The position numbers and the translations under genes are program-made. Positions 21,301 through 36,300 of a stretch of 64,000 nucleotides of DNA are shown here, in pieces. The notes under the pieces were generated by a model. The model searched no databases. It saw nothing but the letters and a program-made list of their open reading frames with translations, and was not told the origin of the DNA. The stretch comes from Taeniopygia guttata (lineage: Eukaryota > Chordata > Aves > Passeriformes > Estrildidae): contig NC_133024.1 in the NCBI RefSeq assembly GCF_048771995.1, positions 115,651,001 through 115,715,000 of the forward strand. The letters run 5' to 3'. Positions within the stretch are counted from its first letter, which is position 1. The number at the start of each line of letters is the position of its first letter.

Positions 21301-24300
21301 CCTGCCCATTCACTCCCTGGTCCAAGTCATCTGCCAGCACCTGCAAAGCCACATAAGATTCAGCTGTGGAGCTCCTGAGGCAGGACTTGTGTGCTGTTGC
21401 AAACCCCAGGACCATGCAGCCCCCATCCCATAACTCCAGTCAGGTCAGGTGTCCCTGTTTGTGCCCTGCCATACCTGGATGACAGGTGAGTCATAGCTCT
21501 GTGACTCCCAGATGAATGCCACATAGTTCTGCAGCTGGAAGCGGGGCAGGTTGTCGTTCACATCCTGGAGGTTGAGGTTTATGGCCATAAAGCCAAAGGA
21601 AGCTGCAGTCTCTGCCTGGATCACCAGGCGCAGCTGGGGGCTGGCCTCGAAGTCCAGGCTACTGGAGTCCTGCACTGAGATGGCACCTGGGAGGGAGAAC
21701 GGAGGGAAGGGGGGAGTGACATACCAGCACCATCCATCCATCCATCCATCATCCATCATCCATCCATCCATCCATCCATCATCCATCATCCATCCATCCA
21801 TCCATCCATCCATCCATCCATCCATCCATCATCCATCCATCCATCCATCATCCATCCATCCATCCATCCATCCATCCATCCATCCATCCATCATCCATCC
21901 ATCCATCATCCATCCATCCATCCATCCATCCATCCATCCATCCATCATCCCTCCATCCATCCATCCATCCATCCATCCATCCATCCATCCATCCATCCAT
22001 CATCCATCCATCCATCCATCCATCCATCATCCCTCCATCCATCCATCCCTCCATCCATCCATCCATCCATCCATCCATCCATCATCCATCCATCCATCCA
22101 TCCATCCATCCATCCATCCATCCATCATCCATCCATCCATCCATCCATCCATCCATCCATCCATCCATCCATCCTTTCTCAGGTGGACAGACAGACACAC
22201 TGAGCTCTTCCAAGCCCTCCTCACACTGCCAGCTTCTCATCATTCTCAAGAGCTGTCCTGAGTGATGACACCCACACCTTGCTGGGGACAGGCGGTTCCT
22301 GCTGACATTACAGCATGTGACAGTCCTCCCATCTGGAGCCCCCCCAAAGGTATGGAGCAGAATGAGCTGTTCCCACCATGACATAAGCTCATCCAGCTCC
22401 AAGCCAGAGACACCTCACTGCAGTGTTGAGTCCAGTCAGGGCCTTACAAAGTGTTCTGAGGACAGATACCCACTGCCACCAGCCTGAACCGTGGGCAGCT
22501 AGGCTGCTGGAGCAAAAAGGTGCTGCTGTCCCACCTGAGGAGGAGGAGCACAGCCAGCAGGATGTAGTGAACTAATTGACAACGTACCTATGGACACGTA
22601 GGGACACCTTCCATTATCCCAGGTTGCTCCAAGCCCTGTCCAACCTGGCCTAGGACACTTCCAGGGATGGAGCAGCCACAGCTTCTCTGGGTAACCTGTG
22701 CCAGAGCCTCACCACCTTCACAGGGAAGATATGTCTTCCCAAAATCCCATTTAACCCTGCTCTCTGAGGTTTTGGGAAAAGGTCTAATTATGGGGGGACC
22801 ACAATTGCACTGGGAGCAGTGCTAACAGCCTCTGGCCAGTGACAGTCCACATTCCAGTACTAACACCTCTCACCTAACTGGTACAGAGTGTGGACAGTGC
22901 TCCTGTGCCCTGGGGGCCCCGAGCACCTGAGCAGGCATGAGCAGAGCTCCCCAGGTGTTCCTGGAGCTGTACCTGAGCTGGGCTGGATCAGGAAAGTGTT
23001 CCTCTCGTTGCCACTGACGATGCTGTAGGTGATGTGCCCCGAGGAGCCCCCTGTGTGTATGGCCTGGACACTCGCCACCTCAGTACCTGGGAGAGCAAAA
23101 GGGTATGAAGAGACAGTGGAGCCCCAGAGCACATGGCAAAGGGTTAGGGTGATGCAGGGCAGCGTGTGCTGCACCACAGGAGCACTGCTCTGCCTGATGA
23201 CACTGTGACAGGGGACAGATCTAAGGTCAATGTTGGGCTGGGAGCCTGCTGTCATGGTGCCTATCCATGGCTCCTCAGTGGTCTGACTGTGACCTGGGGA
23301 CCTTCTAGGAACACTTGGACAACTGTGGCTGCGTACAGCGATCTGAGCACTCAGGCCAGCCTACAGGGACACCACCCTGACCAGCCTGGGCACCACTCAG
23401 ACCCTGCAGCTCCTTGGGTCTGCCCAAAGCTTAACAAGACTTCCCCAGACCCCACAGTGCTCTCTGCTCTGAGTTCTCCACAGCACTGTTCCCACCTCCC
23501 CTTGTGCCCTATCCCATTCCATCACAGGACTCTCTGTTCACTGCCAGTGGGTACCTGGGGCGGCATTTTCGGCCAGGGCCACATCACTGGTGCTGCGAGG
23601 AAAGCGCAACCCCTGGTAGGGCTCCTCCTGCACATGGATCACCACCACCCCTGTGGAGGAGAGCGCCGGCTGCCCCAGGTCCATGGCCAGCACGAAGAGC
23701 GTCCGCTGGCGCTGGCTGAGGGAGCCAAGGCGCTGCAGCAGACGGATTTCCCCCGTGTAGGAGTTGATCATGAAGGCGGAGCTGGGGGTGGCAAAGCGGT
23801 ACAGGATGGAGGCATTGGCACCCGCGTCCCTGTCCTCGGCCTTCATGGTGGCCACCACATCCATGAGCGGCGTGTCGCGGGACAGGTTGACGGTGAGCGG
23901 GCTCTGCAGGAAGGCCGGAACGTGGTCGTTGACATCTCGCACCACGACAGTGACACGCACAGCCGCACTCTTGGGCTCCCATGGTGCCGAGTCCACCGCC
24001 TTGGCCAGGAAGCTGTAGGTGGGCTGGCGCTCCCGGTCCAGCGCCTGGGCACTCCGGATGCACCCGCTTTGTGGCTCCACCTGGAACATGCCCAGCGACT
24101 CGTTGCCCAGGTAGTAGGAGACCTGCCCATTGGTGCCCTCATCTGGGTCTTCAGCCACCACCTGCAGCACCAGGGCACCGACTGGCAAGTCCTCTGGCAC
24201 CTCCACCGTGTAGCTGGCCTGAGCAAAACTGGGTGCATTGTCATTGAGGTCCAACACCTGCACAGTCACCGACATGGTGGCACTGCGTGGGGGGGAGCCG

Positions 24301-27300
24301 TGGTCCTGCACCACTACAATGAGGCTGTAGGAAGCAATTTGCTCTCGGTCAAGAGCATGTGCAGTGGAGAGGACACCGGAGACAGGGTCTAGGCTGAAAT
24401 CCTGCCCAGGGTCTCCACCTAAAAGAGAAGAGAGGGAGCATGCCTATCACTGGAATGAGAAAGGCCCCAGAGAGCATGAAGCCCCCCACAGTGGGACCTG
24501 GCAGGGTGGGTAGAGTGAGCCCCAGTGGGAGCAAACTCCTTGGGCTAGCTCCATACGAAGAATTTAATCTAACCACACACAGGCTAGTGCTGCTGCCACG
24601 GGGAGTTGCCAGGCATCCTGTGACAGGATACAGCAAAAATCTCACTTGGCAACCTGTGAATTAACAGGTCAGAGCAGCCAGGAGAGGTGTGGAACTGGTC
24701 TAAGCCTGAGGAACTAGACACAAGCCTGGGGAATGAGCAGTGTACCCTGTCCAGATCTTAGGGTGCTCTTCACTGGGGGCAGAGAGCTGAGAGATGACAG
24801 CAATGCTGTGCAGTTTGGAGCAGGAGAGAACTGACATGGAATGAGACTGATGCAGTTGATGTCCCCAGATCCAGGGAAGCCCAGGGAGAATCCTTGCCCA
24901 GTCCCACACTCCCATCTCACCTGCCACCCGGTATTCCAGGCGTCCGTTCTCCCCACCATCAGGATCAGTGGCCCGCAGGGTGTAGAGTGCCACACGACTC
25001 TGGTTCTCAGGAACCTCCACGGAAAAGGACTCACTCTCCAGGTGGGGTGCATGGTCATTCTCATCCTCCACTGTGACCCACACTGTGGCCTTGGTGAGGC
25101 TGGGCGGCAGGCCGGCATCCCGCGCATAGACTGCAGGACAGTGAGAGCACCAGAGGCTGCCTTGACTGGGAGCTACAGTCACAGTGCTTCTGTGACAACA
25201 CCCAGGCACCCACAGGGGCAGCCAGGCATGTGAGCATCAGCATTTCTGCAGCCCCAAAACACCCCACAGCTCTGCTGTGCCCCACATCCCTCCTCCCTCC
25301 CCATGGCCTGCCCTGTCTGCAACACTCCCCACCCCAGCAGTGGGAGTCTCTGTGTACCCACTGACCCCCTGGCTGCTGCCTCCCCTTGTTTACCTGTCAG
25401 CACGTGCTGCTCCTGCTCCTCCCGGTCCAGGGCACGTGTGGTGACAATGAGCCCTGTCTGTGGGTGGATGGAGAACGGCCCCCCGGAGAGACCCCCATAG
25501 GACACTTGCCCATTGGCACCTGTGGGTGCAAAGGTGGTCTGAAGGCAGCCCAGCAGCAGCCCCAGTTTGGCTCCCAGTCCTGCACCTCCTGGCTCTCACC
25601 CGGGGCTCACAGGCTGCGTGAGAGGGTGAGCTTTCTCCCTGGTGGCAGAGGTGTGTGACAGCCTAAGCCAGCTGCTGGGATGCCAGATGGGCCAAGAACC
25701 CACAGAACAAAGGTCATGGGCCAGGGGACCAGAGGGAACCACAGTCCTAGTTCCATTCCCATCCTCTCCCAGGGTTCAGCCCATCTCCTGCCTCCAGGCC
25801 AAGTGCTGATCCTTCCCTCTGGTCAGCTGGGCTCTCCAGACTGGCAGAAGGGAGCAGGGTATGCCCAGACCTGGGGCTGCATTTCCAGACAGACCCTAAC
25901 TGAACTGGGCAGCTCACCCTCGCTTGCATCCTCACCCAGATCCCGGTCCGTGGCCAGCACCTGCAGCACTGGGCTGCCGGCCGGCAGGTTCTCCATGACG
26001 TGGGCTTCATACTCAGGTTTCTCAAAGACAGGAGCCTCGTCGTTGACGTCCAGCACCAGTACAGACAGCAGCTGTGTGGCTGAGAGGCGTGGGAAGCCAT
26101 GGTCTGTGGCCACCACCGTCAGGTTGTGCTGTGCCACCTCCTCCCGGTTCAGGGCCCGCACAATGGAGAGTGCACCTGTGGACACAGGAGAAGGGCAAGC
26201 TGGCACCAGGCCTTATGCTTTGGGACTGCTGTATGGCTGCAGGCACTGGGCTGCAGGACAGATAGGTTCCAGGAGACAGCAGCACAGTGCCAACCAGATG
26301 GTGTGCTCGGGACTCCCTGTACCCCCAGTCTCCCTCCTCCGGGCTCCCCAGCCCACACCTCCTCCCACGCACCGCGCAACGTCCTCACGTACCCCTGCAC
26401 CCTCCTCAGCCTCCGTGTTCCCGGGATCCCTGCCACCACCTCTGCACCCTCCCAGCCCTCACCCGTGCTGGGGTTGAGGTGGAAGCGGCCATCAGCGTTG
26501 CCTGCTCGCAAGGAGTAGCTCACACGTCCGTTCTCTCCCAGATCACTGTCCTGGGCCACCACGTGCAGTGCCACAAAGCCCGTGGGCTGGTCCTCCATGA
26601 CGCTGACAGTGGCCGGGGAGAGGAAGATGGGCACGTTGTCGTTCTCATCGGTGACAAACACGCGGGCTGTGACAGCGGCCGAGCGGCGCTGGCTGACGTT
26701 GCGGGCCTGGTCTGTGGCCTCCACCACCAGCAGGAAGAAGGCAGTGGCCTCTCGGTCGAGGCCCTGGCGCAGGCTCAGCTGCCCCGAGCGGCCGTCGAGC
26801 TGGAAGGGGGCTCCGGGTGGCTCCAGGTGCAGCAGAGCATAGCGCACCTGGCTGTTGGGGCCCACTCCATCCCCATCCAGCGCCTGGAAGGTGAAGATGG
26901 AGGAGCCAGCCTGGGCATTTTCAGGCACCACAATGGTAATGGGGTCTTCGGGGAAGGTGGGTGCCTGGTCATTGCAGTCCTGTACATGGATCTGGACCAG
27001 CACCAACCTGCTGGAGGGATAGCCGTGCTGTGTGTCCTCAGCACTCACCTGGAGCACGTGCCGTGCCCCAGCTTCATAGTCCAGCTCACGGGCGGCGTAA
27101 ATCTCCCCTGTCATACTGTCAACCACAAAGGTGCCATCCCCACCACCTCCTACCACCGTGTAGATCAGTTGTCCTTGTGCAGGGGCGTCCAGGGGCGCCA
27201 CTGAACCAATCACAGACCCCGGCTTGACCCCCTCAAGAGGATGCAGGGTCAACACGGTGGCATCAGGCCGTGGCAGCACACGGGAGGATGACAACACCTG

Positions 27301-30300
27301 TGAGGAGAGGAAGGAGTGAGTGGCATGCACAGGGGGCTATGGCCAGGACACACGCTGGAATGCAGGGGGGTCCCTCTGCTCCTCAGAATACACTTTTCAC
27401 TGTGAGGGTGCCTGTGTCCTGGCACAAGTCGCCCATAGGTGGTAGAGTCTCCAGCCCTGGAGACAGCCAGAAGTCACCCAGACAACCCCATCTGAGCAGG
27501 GGGCTGGAGAAGGTGACCTTCACATGTGCCCTCCCTCAGCCACTCTTGGGCTCTGCAACTGGGTCCAATACTGTAAAGCCAACAGATATCAGGAGAAACA
27601 ATTCTGCAAACATAAGCAAGAGTGAATAAGAAGAGAGGTCATACTCATCCAGATGGGATGCACAGAAAGAGAACTCAGTATGACCCCAAGATAAGTAAAT
27701 ACTATCAATAGTTTTATTAAAGATATTAGAGTTAATTTGGGCATGAGGTGCACTTGCAGATGGGAGAGAGGATGCTGTAAAGGCTACCACAGTATGACCT
27801 GAAGGGAAAACCCACTGAAGAAGCACATTCCTGTCAAGGAGCTGAGGAAAACAGGAGTAACAACTAACCTGTCAGCCCAGAGAGGATCAAACCCAGTGAC
27901 TGTCAAGCAAATATCTATTACAGGGATGCAAACCAGCATGATGGGGATGGCCAGCCTAGCCTCAGTGCTCTGGAGGCTGCAGAACAGCTCTGATGACAAG
28001 AACAGTTACAGACGAAGTGTAAAAAGGCAATGGTATAAAATATGTTTCTGGTGGATGAAGGCAGTTGTGGCAGGCTAACAGCAGGCTCCACTCTTCAAGA
28101 GAACGTGGTATATCACACCCACCTGGGCTAGAACTCAGCTCTGGAGCTCCCACACTAGCGAGTGACAGGCGCAGAGTGGGGATGGCTGTGTGACAAAGGA
28201 CTGAGAAACCAGCTGGCTCAAGGGAGCAATGGGCAGGGCTGGTGCAGGTGGCACAGCAAGGACAGGCAAATGGCCTTGGCAACTGCAAGGACATGGACGA
28301 GAAGATGTGAAACAATGTTCATGGGAGTGCCTTGATGGGGGAACCAGAGCCTCTGCTGTAAAAGGAAGCTCATTACTAACAGTAAAGAAAGGATGTAGTT
28401 GTTTGGGCAGTACCAGGCAGGGAGTACCAAAGTGACACAGATATGAGGGGCACCCTGCAGGTCAGAATAAACACTATGCAGCTCAGGACACTGGTTTCGG
28501 CAGATGCTGAGAAGAGTGGAAATCTCTGTGCAGGGAACCTCTGACGTCTTTCCTGCCCCAGGGTATCTAGGACAGGGTCGGCCGTCTAAAGCCTGGAGAA
28601 AGCAGAACTGCAATTGGCAGTTCTTTGGACATGAGAACAGGTGCAGGGTCATCCCTTCCCATCCAGGTTCTCCCTGTGGATTTTAGGGCTGGATCAAGAG
28701 CTGAGCAGGCTCACCCACAGATGAAGGCGGTAGAGGATGAGGAGGTGCGGAGAAAGGCTGCCAAGTAGCTGGATGTGTCTTCCAAGAGGCAGGTGTTGGG
28801 CAGATGGCACAGGGACAAGAGGAGCTGGCGGGCAGGGAGAGGGGCTCAGTTACCTGGACACGGACGATGGCTGACGTGCTGCGAGGCGCTGTGCCGTGGT
28901 CGCTGGCTGTCACCGTGAAGATGTACTCCGGCCGGTCCTTGCGCCGCAGAACAGCAGCTGTCCGCAGCTCTCCGGTAGCCACATGCAGAGTGAAACGCTC
29001 TGCCCAGGCTCCTGCAGAGAGAGGGGAATGTGGCTGGGGGAAGCATGGCACTGGGAGGGCAGGGGAGGGTGCCAAGGAGGGGAGTTTGCTGTGGGGATCC
29101 CGAGCAGTGGGCACCCATCTGCCTGGGTGATGGCTGCCAGACAGAGCAGCATGGATTTGCCAGTTCTGGAGCTCCTACCTATCAGGGAGTAGATGATGGT
29201 CCCATTCTCCCCCTCGTCAGGGTCCTTGGCCTGCAGGGAGGCGACCAGGAGTCCTGATGGCTTCTCTTCCAGCACCTACAGCATGGCCCAGGGAGTAGTT
29301 GAGTGGCACAGGGAACCTCTGAGATCACCCCACAGCCCCCTCAGCACAGCATAGGTCTGCACCATTGTGCACCAGCCCTACACCTTACCCACAACACAGA
29401 CTCCCTACAGGACCCACAAGCTGTGCCTGAGGCTGGGAACACGCAGGAGCCCACAGGGAGGTTCTGCCTCACCAGCCCTCCTCCCCTTCTGTCCCATTTA
29501 ACAGCGCACTCGGCAGTGTGGAGGCACACTGGAGGAGGGCACTGCCTCCCCCTGTTACACCCAGAGCCTCTGCAGACAGGTAAATGCAGGGCTCCACAAC
29601 AGTCCTGGCTCTCCCTGCCCCAACAGACACCTTCAGCTAGAAATGCCAATGTGTGACCCCTGACAGCCCAGTGCCAGCCTCCCTGGCCACAGCCAGAGAT
29701 ATTCTCAATTGCCACACTTAGCCAGGGAGGTTTCTCACCTCTGGAACTGCAGCTGGGAGATCTTCTGGGGCTCAGGTACCTCAACCTGGGGCTTTTCCCT
29801 TCTCTCCCTTGTTCCTGGGTAGCACTGCCTGGCTGTAGGTACTTTAGACCCCCAATTTATGCCAGTGCAGCACAAGACTATTGAGACATCAATCACACGA
29901 GCTCAGGTAACCTTGTGTCCTGAGGGGACCCACTTCCTTTGCCACCGAGACCACACATTACAGCACTGCACACCTTTTCTGGATAGCTATGGAATGGGAT
30001 GCACCCCCATCACTGTCCCTCAGCACCTGTCAGGTTTTGGAACCATCCTCAGCAAACATCCCCTCCCTGCTGCAGACCTGCCCCCTCCAGCACACAATCT
30101 TTGGTGGAACAGGACTCCCACATGGCACAGGCTCTGCTATTCCTTCCACCCCAGCAGATGCCAAATTCCCACCTCAAGGGGACAGACCTCACATACCCAT
30201 CCCATCAGCACATCCTGTGGCAGAGACCACCCTCCCAGACCAGCTGTGCAGGGTGATCTGTGCCACTTAATGCATTTAGGAAAGGGACAAGTGGAATCCA

Positions 30301-33300
30301 AGCACGACTCTGGAGAAGAGGATGCAGGTTTCCAGGTGGAGGTGAGGGCCAGAGCTATTGCCCAAGCTGCTGGCACTGTGCTGAAGCCCTGGGAGGGGAG
30401 ACCAGAGGAGCTGGACTTGTTCAGCCAGGCTAGGCAGTGCTGGGACTGTGCTCTGTAAACACTGGGAGAGGGAGGGAAATTCCAGGGAGAGAGGACAGCT
30501 TTTTAAGCAAAAACACAATATTGGCACAAGAACAAATGAGCATAAAATGGTCAGAAATTAGTTTAGGCTGGAAATGAAGAGATGTTTTCTAGTACCAGAT
30601 CAAGGAATCTGGAACAGCCTTTCACAGCAGTGATGGAGGCACAGACCTAAATATAGCCTGGCCCTTGATGAAAGGAAGGTCTGCGTGGACACCTCAATGT
30701 GGGGCCATGCTTCAGAGGCCCCTTCCAACCTCTCCCTGCCACAGGCCGGGGCAACATCTGCCCCCACTGCCCTCAACCCAGACTTGAGTGGCTCCTGCTC
30801 AGCAGGCAGGGACACTCTCCCTTCCCTGAGGAATCAGAGCCCTTTGAGAAAAGCAGACATGACAGAGGAGTTACACGAGCACACCTACATGTACAAATGC
30901 CAGTCCTGTCACACAGGCAGGAACAAGCAGTGATGGCAGCAGGCTTGCCCATGCACACTGGTAAGACGGTGGCCATGTGGGCATATCTGGGTCTTCCCAC
31001 CCTCCCCAAAGGCTGCTGCAAACACCAGCCTGGTCCCAGGCTTACAGAGCCCTTCTGGCCACAAGCACAGCTCCGGCAGGGGCTGGCAGTGGATGTACAG
31101 AAATGTGAGAAACATGGTACATATGGAACAATCCTCCTGTGAATTTCCCCGGCTCCCAGCCCACTGTGGCTCAGACACTTCCTGAGCCACAGATCATATT
31201 TGTGTTCACCAGCTTTTGATGGATTTTTTTCTTTCCATGAATTCATCGAGTTTTGAACCCATGCAACTCTGGACAATGATTTCACAATTTAATTACATTC
31301 TGCATGAAGAAATGCTGCCTGTGTTTATTTTAAACCTGCTGCCTGGTCAGTTCTTATGGAGTTGCCAGCCTTGTGTTATGAAAAAAGCAACTTCTCATTT
31401 CCCCATGACTCTGTGCACACCTTTGTGATATTCCTGCAGCTTTGTCCATGCCAAAGGATGTTTTATTTCTGCTTGGAACCATTATCTGCCAGAGATTTCG
31501 TTAACATCCTTTTCTAAACAGTTTCTATCACTTCTGCTCACTTAGGGAACAGAACCAGACAGAAAGTGTGGGCAGAATCTGAGTTGTGGGTGATGATATT
31601 TTCTTTCATTCTCTGTTTCTTTTCCAATTAAGCTCAGCATTTGATTTGCTTTTTTGCCTGCCCTGAGTCTGGTGAGGCACATTCACACAGCTCCAGGCTT
31701 CTCCCCAAGCTGAAGCAGCCAGTTCAGAGCCCACCCCTAACACCACTCTGCATTGCTTTCCAGCAACTTGCTTAGCAGCAGTGATTTCATGTCCCATCAT
31801 CTTCCCTGACCCTACAGTGGAACACGATCCTTCTACAGTTTTTCACAGGGAGCCTTCACCTTGAATGCTGTACATTGAACAGTGACATCAACCATCACAT
31901 CTTTGAGAGGATACCAAAAAACACCAGCATCAGGGGCACGCCCTCTGTGAAAACAGGCACTCTCTTCCTTCCCTTTGCTCCCTCTCCCCTCTCCTAGCAA
32001 TCATTCCCTGGGAGGATCCATCACTGCAGACCCTTTGCACACACCCCCTGTACTGCCAGCACATCTCCAAAGTGCTTCATCTCAGCATGCCGCAGCTGGT
32101 GCTCAAAGGTGCCGACACAGAACCCTCCTCTGCTTTGCCTGAAGAACACTGACATGAATGCTGCCCTAGCAGGTCCACAAGAAATCATGGAGCTTTGTGT
32201 TATCATCCAGTTTTCACTTCTTCCTCCAAGTCTCTTCTACGTCCAAAACATGGCTAATGGTGGGTTGTTATGGTACTTCACCCTTCTCTACCTCTTTTTT
32301 CAGCACCTGCGAACCAAAGTGCTCAAACCAAAGTGCCTGAACAGGTGTTTTCTCAGAGCTGCTGCAGCACTTACCTGCCCTCAGAACTCTGAACCCATCT
32401 CAGCCACGTCCTGTCCCCTGAAGGACACATCTGCTTTCATGATCTCTTTGTGAGACAAGAGCCCTGCCAAGCTCTAGCAGGGCCCTTTCAGCACTTTGTG
32501 CCCTCCAGACACTGGGATCAGCTGCAGATCCTGCCATGTGGTGTGTCACACGTGTCCCCACAAGGGCTCCCAACAGATGCCAGGTGTGAGCAACACCATA
32601 TCGCAGAGCCTATCTAGTGCTCCCATGCTATGGCTGGCTAGTCCCTGGCCTGCTCTGCTCCTAGAGCCTTGCTCAGAGAGAGGGCAAGACTTACTGTGCC
32701 CCCTTTGCCTCCTCTAGGCTCTGGGACGTGTGCTCACCCAGGCCAAGCCCTGCCAGCAGCTTTGCCAGCAGAGCAGCATGCGAGAAGATGGCTGGGCAAG
32801 GAATGACTGCACCCTAGGATGGGAAGGGAAGAAGCAATAACAGGGAAGGCCTGGCTGGAGCTGCAGAGTGTCCCCAGATCTTGTGTCACCCAGGTGGCTA
32901 CCAACGCAGTCCTGTCTGGAGTGCCATCTCAGGCAGGATGTGAGACAGAGGGTGGCTGGCACACCGCCTGATGAGCAGCAATGGACGTGCAGAGAGAGCA
33001 TGGCCATCCAGCTGCAGGCTGTGCTAAGCAGGTGAGGCCAGGGCCCTGGCTGCCCATCCTGCTCTGCTGCTGCCAGTGCCCCTCAGCTGGCTCCCACGAG
33101 CCTTTGCTGGGAGGCAGGTCCTCACCTAGCTCTCCTGAGCAGTACCCATGCAGCTGGGTCTGCAGCAAATGCAGTGCCCAGTGACTGCGGCCACCAGAGT
33201 GTGCAGGGAAAGCTTGGCTGGTGGCACAGTAGATTCACAGAAAACTCCTGTGCACACCAAGCCCAGCCGGACAAAGTCTTATTGACCTCCTGGAAAGACA

Positions 33301-36300
33301 AGTGGCTGTACCCAAAATCCCCAGATCTAGAGGGTGATAGCCTTGTGCGTCTCCCTGCTTACCACTATTCACCCTGGATCTTCTCTGAACCTGTGTCAGG
33401 TTCAGGGCTCCTTTTGCTGTCCCTCCCTACAGACACATGTGAGCCAAGAGCTTCTGCCCACTGGACAGGTCTGATTGTGCCAGAGACCTCCAGAGTCCCT
33501 GCCTGCTCTGTGCACCAGGATTTCTGCCCTGCCCAAGGATATACCCTGCCTGCCACATCTCAGATTTATCAAACTGTCCTGGCTGCTGCATGGATCGAAC
33601 TCATGCCTGCTCATCTCCTACCCTGAAATTGCCCTGGGTCCCCCTACCCACTTCCTTTTCCCCAGCAGTACCACCTGCCCACACATGCAGAAGCCACCAG
33701 GCTTCATCGGTGTTCCAGCCTGCACCCCTACCTGCACAGTTAGCTCCTGACCACTGCCCACGTGGAGGAAAGCAGGAGCGTTGTCATTCTCATCCAGCAC
33801 AGTGACATAGATGGTTCCGGTGGCACTGCGTGGTGGTGCTCCCCCATCCTGCACAATCACCAGGAGCTGGAAGTTGGACTGCTGCTCCCGATCCAAGCTG
33901 TGCTTGGTGCTGACCTCTCCTGTGAGGAAGAATCCCAGAAGGGCTTGGGATGGAAGGGACCTTGAAGCCCAACTTGTTCCACCCTGCTGCCATGAGCAAG
34001 GACACCTTCCACTATCCCAGGTTGCTTCGAGCCCTATCCAACATGGCCTTGAATACTTCCAGGAATGGGGCAGGCACAAGAAGTGATAACAGTGATAAGT
34101 AGGCCCATAAGCTGCACTAGAGCAGAGCCTGTGCTCAGCTGTGTTATTCAGGTGTGCTGCTGGAGCCCAGCACTGTGGGGGCAGTAAGGTGAATATTCTG
34201 CTCCTGCATTGGCCTGGCCACCATCACAGCTGCCCTGCCCTGGGCTTTCTCACCCCACCTAGGAGGCCAGGAGTCTCTCACCTGTCTGTGTGTGGATAAG
34301 AAAGTTGGGGTCGTGCTGGAGCAGGCGGTAGGTGAGCCGGCTGTTCTGCCCAGCGTCCCGGTCGCTTGCCGTCACCCTTCCCACAGTGCTGCCAGGAGCC
34401 TGATTCTCAGACACGGTGAAGAAGTAGCGCTCCTCGCTCAGCCGAGGGCTGTTGTCGTTCTCGTCAGTGATGCTGATGCGCACGGTGCTGGTGCCGGTTT
34501 TCCGTGCGTCTGCCGCAGCCCCGGTGCCTCCCACCGAGGCCAGCACCGTCAGCACGTACAGGTCCCGCGTCTCCCGGTCCAGGGCACTCTTGACGTACAG
34601 CCAGCCGCTCTCGGGCACGATGCCGAAGCTGGCAGCATCCCCATCTGCACGCAGGTGGTAGGTGAGGGCCGTGGATTCCACGTCGTGTGCCAGGGCCCTC
34701 ACCTGAAGGAAGCGGGTGGAGACAGGAACACCCTCCTGCACCTCCACACGGTAGGTGAGAGTGTCAAAGATGGGTCCGTTGTCATCCTCAGCTTGCACGT
34801 GCACCAGCAGCGTGAAGGTGGAGCTGAGCTGGGGAATGCCACTGTCCCGGGCCACGATGGCCAGGCTGTAGGCTGAGATGGCCTCGTACTGCAGGGCCCC
34901 AAGGAGCCGCACTGCCCCCGAGGCACGCTCCACGATGAAGGTGCCCTCACCCCCCGACAGCAGCTCAAAGGTCACCTGTCCATTGGCACCGCTGTCACGG
35001 TCCTCAGCCTGCAGGGTGTAGACTGTAGTCCCAGGTTCTGTGGCCTCTGGCAGCAGGATGGAGTCAGAGGGAGTTGGGAATGCCGGCATGTTATCGTTCA
35101 CATCTGACACGGAGATCTTCACCCGCGTGTTGCTGTAGGCAGGGGGTGAGCCGCTCCGGGCCTGGACATCCAGGATGAGAACTGACTGGGACTCATGATC
35201 CAGAGGCAGGCTGGTGCGCAGCTGCCCCGAGGCCGAGTCGATGGAGAAATAGCCATGAGGGTCCCCCGAGGAGATGGAATAGAAGATGTCATCAGCATGA
35301 CCTGTGGGCAAGAGGACAGAGACAGAAGGAATGAGTTGCCATCCAGCTTACTGCCTCAGCCCCAGGATCAGGAAGCTGTGGTCCGAGGGGTGCAGCAGCA
35401 CCATGCCCATGTGCACAGACACCCAGGTGTGCTTACGCACTTGTGTGAGCACAGGTGCTGAGCTAGGTGCACACTCAGGTGTGAGTGTGTGGAGCTCTCG
35501 GAGTAGGGCCACTCCATGAGGAAGTTTGGTGGATGCTGGACCTCAATGATGGTGTGTGGACAGGGAAAGTGGCAACATGCAAAAGGGACAAGGCCATACC
35601 TGGCGGGTTCTGGGCCTGGACAGACCCCACGCTGGCACCCTGTGGCATGTCCTCCGGCACGCTGAAGAAGTACTGAGCTTGCTCAAACACAGGGGGTGAG
35701 ACTGTGCCCTCCACGATGCTGATGTTTACCCGGGCATTCGGCTGTGCCTGCAGGCCCCCCCCATCCTGAGCAGAGATCACCAGCTGCACCAGGGTGTTGG
35801 CTTTGCCACTCAGAGACCATGACAGAGAAATGACACCTGAGGAAGAAAGTCATTGATGTGGCATTGTGCTGCACCCCTGTCACCTGGCACCAGGGGACAG
35901 GCCAAACCATAAGATGGAAAAGACAAACCAGAAGGGGTAGGAAACAATGTGCATCACATTGGGAGCCACCACAAAGAAGCTGGAGTGAATGAGTGGAGCT
36001 CTCCCAGGAAAGCCTCCCCAAATCCTCCACACTTTATCTTACACCCAGCTCTGAGTTAAGCAGTGGTACAGGCTGTGGGACATGAGCCAGAAGGCAGCTC
36101 TTGGGACAGTGAAAGGTGGGGAGAGGGCTTCCAATCTGGGGCACAGGGTGAGTGTCATAACACAGCAAGCAGGCCCTGGACTGGCAGAGAGGATCTGAGA
36201 GGGGATACAGAAGTGAAGGACCAGAGCTGATAGGCCTTACAAAGGAGGTGGCCCTGCATTAGGAGGGCTGGTAGGGCTTGTCACCTTCCCAGTCACCTGC

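Noticed and set aside
21551-22261. A 236-codon frame rich in His-Pro-Ser-Ile
   Set aside because: It is the translation of the CATC microsatellite.
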